NCBI RefSeq assembly: GCF_029873635.1
Contig: NC_080420.1
Location: 32,479,032 to 32,543,031, forward strand
Direction of reading: 5' to 3'
Source of the DNA: Malania oleifera
Taxonomy: Eukaryota; Streptophyta; Magnoliopsida; Santalales; Ximeniaceae
DNA length: 64,000 nt
The translations under genes were made by a program, and so were the position numbers. Under the pieces are notes generated by a model. That model worked only from the letters and a program-made list of their open reading frames with translations, was not told the DNA's origin and made no database searches. Below are positions 57,741 through 64,000 of the stretch, piece after piece (positions within the stretch are counted from its first letter, which is position 1; each line of letters starts with the position of its first letter).

Positions 57741-58803
57741 GATATAACGGTCGGAGGCCAAGTTTTGATATAACGGACGGGGGGCGGGTTTTACTGAATT
57801 TCAGGTTTTATATGAAATGAATTATAATACAATTTTTATTGTGCAAATTGTCATATATGATTCTAAAATCTTGTGGATATGAGATGTGACATTATGAGCA
57901 CGGTACCGTAACTATATGTGGATAATGAGTGCAAATCACACGGGCATGAAAGTGTGATATGAGACAATCGATTGGAGATCTGGGCCGCAGTACTACTTCG
58001 AGGTTTCTGCCGAGGGGGGACCCATCTGAGGTAATTCCGGGTGATCATAGGTAGACACAATTGTACTTACAACCATAGTTTTGACTCAACTCATAGTTGG
58101 AGGATCCTTCGACTGTGAGTTGAGTCTAACCTTCGGGCTGCACAACCTATCATGGGGGGAAGCATGTTGTATGAGTATGTGATAGCGTGACGACGCTAAT
58201 TTATCAATCCAGGTTGTGTCTTTTATGCATATATGGGCAAATTTACTATAAAATGAACTATATTGAGCCGACAACTTATTATTATGAAATTATGTATTTT
58301 TAGATATACTAGTACAATTTTAAAATGTCATTTCATATACAGTTAAATAATTGAGGTTTATATTCACACATGAACTCATGCTAGCCACACACTAATAATA
58401 ATATAATTCATCTTACTGAGAAGTGTTTCACCCCATTATACAAATTATTTATTTTAGGTCCTTTAAGAAATCGTACCTAACTTACCTTGAGGCTGGGATT
58501 AGACTTTTGGGAGTAATTATCAAAACTGGTGAGATATCAAATATCTTATTTTGTTATATTGGGGTTGTAATATGTAGACAGATAGTATTATGTATGTATG
58601 TATTTGGGAACAAATAGAACTCTGGTTAAGTTTTTGGACGTTTTAGAAATCTTCTGCTATATGATTTTTTTTATTATTATTTATTTTTAGTAATGACATG
58701 TGTACCAGAGATTCCCTGATTTGGGCGGATTGCATTTATATATGCGTGTGGTATCATAGAGTATTTATGATGGTAAAATGTTATAAATATTTGGGTCGTT
58801 ACA

Positions 58804-59282
58804 TAAAAACAGAATTAAGCCTTATATTAAGAGATGTACGTTGAGAACTAGGGATTACTTCTATTACATTTATAATACTTGGGTTATAACAAACTCAAAT
58901 TATGTTAATCTCCTTTGAAACTACTGTTATTATTTTGGGTGGGGGTTCGTATAATCTAAGTAACTTTAGAGAAGTTTTTAGCCCTATTTTGTGTTTAACC
59001 AATTCAGAAATATGAATATCTACAAATTGAAGGAAAAATTTTATCTCCTTTAGGTTTATAGGGTCATTCAAACCCCTCAAATTCCATATGGCAATTTTCA
59101 TCCTTAAGTATATCAACATTCATTTTGGCAGACCCTTAATAGGTCTATCTTTTTTCTTAGCTTGCTTCCTTTCCCATGATAGAGTTTGCATTATCATTGT
59201 TAATAAAATATCATAATCAATCTTATCTTTACCTTTATCCTTTCCTGTTGAAGCCATCTTTTTAAGAATAGGTGGAGACAAT
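58804..59282 (-). mobile_element. L1-type LINE, ORF2 5' end (endonuclease)
   Basis: On the minus strand, MKIAIWNLRGLNDPINLKEI (about 59040-59101) is the typical start of a plant L1 ORF2 endonuclease. It is the other half of the LINE at 51030-54874, separated by the solo LTR insertion. It is broken. Confidence 0.75.
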
Positions 59283-59949
59283 TTAAGAGTCGTTTGGTAT
59301 CACTATAAAAAATTAGAAAAATAAAAATAAAAACGAAAACTAAAAATCAGAAATAGAAACTAAAAAATAAAAAACAACAACCTACTTGGTGAACATTTAT
59401 AAAACTAATACAAATTTTTTTAAAAAAGAAGCTATTTTTGTCTTTAAATCAAAATATTATAAAAATATAATTGAAAAAATAAAATTACAAATAATATACA
59501 TTAAGAAAATTACTATAATAAAAAAATTATTATAATTATTTTACTTCATTGTTCTACTTTCAAATTTTACTTTACAATAAAAATGTTACTGAACATGACA
59601 ATTGAAAAATAGTAAAAATATTTTGTAATTGACTTCATTATTATTTTTAAAAATTTATGTATATATTTTTTAATTATATTTTAATTCATATGATCATTTA
59701 ATTTTGATTTTAATTTGAAAGCAGATAAAATGAATAATTTAATCCAAAAAATATCCATGAATATTAAAATTTCAGACAAGTTACCAAAACAAAAACATAA
59801 AATCTAATTTTTATTTTTTTGACAAAAAATCGACAACAAAGACAAAAAACTGACACAAAAAATAAATGCATTTAATAATCTATTTCTTCACTGTGGAGGA
59901 ATAAAAACATAAAAATAAAAAATAACAATGATACCAAACAGATCCTTAA
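59283..59949. mobile_element. TIR element, copy 1 (MITE-like)
   Basis: About 667 bp with inverted ends TTAAGAGTCGTTTGGTATCA and TTAAGGATCTGTTTGGTATCA (the latter read from the right end inward). AT-rich interior, no coding capacity. It splits the LINE between ORF2 and ORF1. The superfamily is not settled because the target duplication is unclear. Confidence 0.6.
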
Positions 59950-60430
59950 CTTCTTAAATTTCATTTCTTCAAATCTATCCAAATAAAATCGAAATCCTGT
60001 TAGTTTTATCATTTTGTAATTCAAAATTCTTAGTGACATTTTCTTTAGTAATTGACCAAGGTCTCAAAATGACAATTTATTTTCTCATCATTTAGTATTG
60101 TTTGTTTAGGAACAACTTCAGAATCAGGAACTCTAGTTTTGCAGCTTTTTGAAGTATGCCTAAAGTTAAGAGCAGTTTGAGCATTTTCTAGGTTTCCAAA
60201 CACCATATATAAAATCATTTGATGGAACTCTTTCAAACAAAATCAGGAAGATTATCATTAAAATCTATCTCAACACAGATTCATGCATCATATTTTTCAT
60301 CTTGTTCGTATCTGAATCAAGAAATAGAGGAACTCCCACTGATGAACTAATTATATAGGTCAATCCATAGATGGGGCAGGTCAATGCCTTTTAGCCTATA
60401 ATTTTATTAAAAATTTTTTAACTACATATA
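59950..60430 (-). mobile_element. L1-type LINE, ORF1 remains
   Basis: The minus strand carries a degraded stretch resembling the DUF4283-type ORF1 of plant L1 elements, with GVPLFLDSDT near 60310-60340, a VWKP block near 60190, and Cys-rich remains after it. It is in the expected place upstream of ORF2. Confidence 0.5.
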
Positions 60431-60474
60431 TCTCAACTGGCACCTTTGACTAATTTTTAGGAGAATTTTATAAT

Positions 60475-61154
60475 TTAAGGCCCGTTTGGCACCACTGTCA
60501 AAAATTAAAGAAACAAAAACCAAAAACAAAAATCAAAAACTAAAAACAAAAATTTAAAACTAAAAATCAGCAACTATTTGATTAACATTTATAAAATTAA
60601 TAAAAATTAAAAATTTAAATAAAAAAATAATTACTTTCATCTTTAAATTAAATAATATTATAAAAATATAATTCAAATAATAAAATTACAAATAATACAC
60701 ATTTAAAAATTATTATAATAAAAAAATTTATTGTAGTTATTTTACTTTAATTGTTCTACTTTTAAATTTTACTTTACAATAAAAAAATTTATTAGACATA
60801 ATAATTAAAAAAATAGATAAAGTATTTTGTTTTTAGCTTTATTACTTTTTTTTTTTAAATTTATATACATTTTTCTTTCAATTGTATTTAAATTCATATG
60901 ATCATTTAATTTTAATTTTAATTTTAATTTGAAAGTGTATAAATTGAATAATTTAATCTCAAAAAACTATTTCTAGATATCAAAATTTCTAGCAACGAGT
61001 TATCAAATGAAAACCATAAAATTTAATTTTCAATTTTTTGACAAACAAATAAAAACCGACACCAGAAACAGAAAACACAAAAACAAATGAATTCTTATAA
61101 TCTATTTCTTCACTATGGAAATATAGAAATATCAACTATACCAAACAAACCCTA
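60475..61154. mobile_element. TIR element, copy 2 (MITE-like)
   Basis: A diverged second copy of the 59283-59949 element. Its ends are AAGGCCCGTTTGGCACCACT on the left and TATACCAAACAAACCCTA on the right. Shared inner blocks include TTTTACTTTACAATAAAAA and CATATGATCATTTAATTTT. It is non-coding. Confidence 0.6.
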
Positions 61155-61740
61155 GGCAAATGCTTTTGGAGCTTTTGGAGATAGCATTTGGGCAACGTTG
61201 AGGCGAGAAGACATCCAGTTGCTTACATTAACAAAGTTCTTTTTCCAAAAACACCATCTACTTTCTATCAATGAAAAACAATTGTTTGCATTTCTTTACC
61301 CAAACAATTGGACAAGTGGAGTCATTATCTTATATTCTTATAGAAAGACACTATCATCAAAGCTTGAAATTTTTGTTGCGACAAAGGGTTAACAATCCAA
61401 GCCAGCGTTCTTGGTTACCTAAGCTGCTTCTGGGATAGAAATATCATATAAACGGGGCAAATAAAACATGGCTGTAGATGCTCTCTCCAGAATTCACTAA
61501 CATGAACTACCGGGCTTTACTGGCTATCCCAATAGTTTCAACTCTCTCTTTTCTCAAATACAGCATAGTTGGCAACAGCAAGATTTGCATATACAAAACA
61601 TTATCATTCAATTGCAGACAAAATCCAACTTTCATTCTAAATATCCATGGCAGTCAGAGCAGCTTAGATGGAATTGACGGCCTGCAGATCATTGAATTGT
61701 ATCACAACAATTCAGTTTGAGGGCATTCAGGGGTAATAGT
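61155..61740 (+). mobile_element. Ty3/Gypsy RNase H fragment (fossil)
   Basis: The plus strand shows KHHLLSINEKQLFAF near 61250-61294 and a VDALSR block near 61473-61490. Both are hallmarks of the RNase H end of Ty3 pol. Only this short piece remains, with several breaks, and no LTR is visible. It differs from the Tekay-type RNase H at 23270-23640. Confidence 0.55.
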
Positions 61741-64000
61741 TTCATTCTAGGCTAACAGGATCGTTATGTATCATAACAATTCAGCATAAATGTCTGTTTG
61801 CAACTGTGAAAATGAGAATGCAACTTCACACACATTCCTATGCCTCAATCCATTTTTACTGATGACTACATGGATTTATATACCACTTTCCACATGGCTT
61901 CCTTTAGGCATATTTTCCTAATGAGAATGTATTAAGATGACTTAAAACATCTTAAGGTATACAACAGGAAAAGAATGTACTCAATCTGTGTAATGGCTTC
62001 CTTTAGCAGAATGGCCTTATATACCACTTTCCACATGGCCATTAAGTTGTATCTGAATCCTAATATGGTTACCCTCCTCTCCCTATACCATATTTTCCTA
62101 AAGAATATTTTATGCATGCACTTGATAGAGAATCACAAGACAAAGAGGAAATGATGATTTTAGTGAATTATCACCTTAGAGAAACCCAGAACAGGATGAA
62201 ATAAAATATATATAAACACAGGACTACAAGGGCAATGAAGTTGCATGTCTTGTATAGGCAACACACAGCTGTATCTCTATTTTGTCAAAAAAATTAGCCA
62301 CAAATAGTATGATCCCTTCCTATTCTAGGATAGAATTGGCCCTAAAGCTTACAAATTATCAGGTTTCCTAGCTTACAAAAGTTTTTTGGTCAGAGTTCTA
62401 CTTCTTCACAGCCCAGCAGTTTTGTCACACTCCTGCTACAATATTACATCCCCAATTTCCTCTGACAGCTCAAGCTATTTTGCCTAGAAGAATGATAAAA
62501 TGGGCAACCAAAGTGCTACTTCTAATCAAATGGGCTGAGCTTCTCCAAAGTAGGCTACTTCATATGTTACTGATTTCAAGTTTCATTTTTCTGAATTTTC
62601 TTTTGTAGACAAAGGCCATTTTAGCAGAGGAAATTGACATTATGAATATGATACAGCAGGCTACTTATGAATATGTTACTGATTTCAAGTTTCTTCTCAA
62701 TCTCGACGAAGGAGGAAGTTAGTTAAAGTTAGTTAGAACAGTTACTAGTTAGACAGTTAGCTGGGATAGTTAAGCAGTTAATCTGTTAGTATTAATTAGT
62801 TAGTTAGATGTGACAGGTATTGATATTATAGGTTCAAAGAGAAAGATTTCAAGGAGATGTATTCATATTGAAAATGACATAATTGAATTATTAGGTTCTT
62901 CTTCTTCTAACTCTCATTCTTGCTGCATAATTGAGGAAGTGAAGATATTATCATATCAAACTAGAGAAAATGTGTTGGTCCCACCCCCTAGGCCTATTCA
63001 AGAAAAAAATATTTCAATTGTAATTCGTCATTTAGTTTGAAGAGTTTAAAAATGAAGTCTAAGTGATAATTGTTTAGAGTTCTCTCATATTTGAAGCTGA
63101 AAGAGAATAGGATCCCATTCAAAGTGTACTAGGGTTAACAATAACAACCATCCCTAAATTAAATATGCTCAATGATAGAAACCCCATCACTTGGAATTTA
63201 TTTAATTTGAATGACAAAAACTTAATCAACAATATTTTGCAGGATCATTGCTTTTAGGATATGAAATCAGGGAACATTAATTATGCACCATTACCTCTAA
63301 TTAACATACCAAAGTAATAGAAATCTTTAAAACTAAATAGAGCTTTTTTCTAATTATTTTTAAGAAAAATAAGTAAAAAACTAATTTTTGACTCCAACAC
63401 TTTAAAGGTTTCTGAATCTCAGAAAAGACCCATGAAACACCTCAATTTGCCATTCCAGTCTTCTTTTTGGTCATTTAGTATTTTTAATCCTTTTACAAGA
63501 AAATAAACCAAGCATTTAAGCAAATTATTCAACCAAAGTATGAATAAAGCATGATCACCAAATAATCACATGATCCATCAAACATTCAAGCATATTCAAA
63601 TGGTAAAAGACACACCTTTGCATGTATTAAACACATCCATTCTTGGAACATGGTTCGACACATGAAAATGAAAGATTCACGTTATGCAAAGTAGCAGACC
63701 ATGGGTTTCAAAATAATAACCAAATAATAATAAAAATATTTGGACCATTCACCTGGACCATGTTTTGATGCATAATCTATGTGAAAGGTTACAGTTAGGC
63801 AAAACAGAATCAATTTTAAAAAAATAATAATAATAAGAAGAATAAGAAATTACTTTTGGACCATGCTTCAGCCTATGGGGAAGCTTTAAGTTGGAGCGAA
63901 CATGAGGAAATGCATATAAAACAAAATAAAGCTAGAATTCAAAATTATTTTGGCCACGGATTTGCATTTGAGTTAAAACCTCCAAATCGCCTCTCTTTTT
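61741..64000. other. Unassigned AT-rich DNA at the right edge
   Basis: No supported gene. The phrase TATATACCACTTTCCACATGG occurs twice (about 61876 and 62018), a small local duplication. Open frames at 61932-62117 and 62810-63040 show no domains. A GTTA-rich stretch is listed separately. Confidence 0.5.
62717..62812. repeat. Degenerate GTTA/AGTTAG repeat
   Basis: Repeated AGTTAG and GTTA units with scattered changes over about 95 bases. It is a decayed simple repeat. Confidence 0.75.

Larger units (their letters stand above)
54875..58803 (+). mobile_element. Solo LTR of a Ty3 (Tekay-related) family, enlarged by a TRIM and a tandem duplication (fossil)
   Basis: It starts TGTAGAAGCC and ends GGTCGTTACA, with flanks TAAGA (54870-54874) and TAAAA (58804-58808) that may be a 5-bp target duplication with one change. 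The layout matches the LTR at 25482-27694: a CGACGA-rich stretch, a TATA-like TATAAAAAAG near 55154, a (CT)n run (55199-55238), a sequence beginning CTCTACAAGTCTA, and a GGGCCGCACAACC block. No internal coding region lies within it. About 1.02-1.06 kb is present twice (55975-56998 and 57741-58803). Confidence 0.7.

Noticed and set aside
1-64000. CRISPR arrays, rRNA genes, intact tRNA genes or a bacterial-type gene cluster
   Set aside because: No regularly spaced direct repeats, no rRNA-like blocks and no foldable tRNA were recognised; the content is plant nuclear.

Overview
The window is nuclear DNA from a dicot-type flowering plant, probably a woody one. It is AT-rich and gene-poor, with plant-only gene families and dense Ty3/Gypsy, Ty1/Copia, LINE and MITE remains. 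Three host genes are supported. (1) A SOB FIVE-LIKE (SOFL) cytokinin-related protein lies at 677-1144 (+). (2) A cytosolic/peroxisomal 6-phosphogluconate dehydrogenase of the PGD2 type lies at 4601-6058 (-). Its CDS is intronless and it appears to have a 2.7 kb intron in the 5' leader and a promoter near 8880. (3) A plastid GNAT acetyltransferase of the GNAT1/SNAT2 type lies at 33309-33872 (+).

Layout. 1-9000 holds the SOFL and PGD2 genes, with a Mutator-like MITE inside the PGD2 leader intron. 9000-15040 is AT-rich DNA with an RTE-LINE tail, a hAT MITE with perfect 8-bp target duplications, a second hAT-like element and a possible SINE relic. 15042 to about 32790 is a nest of LTR-retrotransposon fossils. 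A Tat/Ogre-type element on the minus strand forms the frame. It is interrupted by a minus-strand Ty3 fragment (15276-17114) and by a plus-strand Tekay/Del-type chromovirus (18528-27694). 32920-37146 is the GNAT gene between a SINE-like copy and an old Copia element. A second Tat-type LTR on the plus strand (46041-48325) precedes a Copia fragment (48839-50881). 51030-60430 is a minus-strand L1-type LINE split by a solo LTR, which itself contains a TRIM element, and by a MITE. A short Ty3 RNase H fossil and unassigned DNA close the window.

The most important caution is assembly quality. A run of exactly 100 N (39100-39199) separates two copies of the same roughly 8.2 kb stretch (30850 to about 38990, and 39200 to about 47460), both in the same orientation. 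Noise rich in homopolymer indels is worst at the two ends facing the gap. This looks like two overlapping contig ends that were never merged. If so, the second GNAT copy (41764-42342) and the second Copia copy are not extra loci, and several long proline- or glycine-rich reading frames near 44.4-44.7 kb are sequence noise.

I found no convincing new multi-gene system. The genes stand alone, as is normal in plants. The most unusual real structure is a TRIM element sitting exactly on the junction of a 1-kb tandem duplication within a solo LTR.
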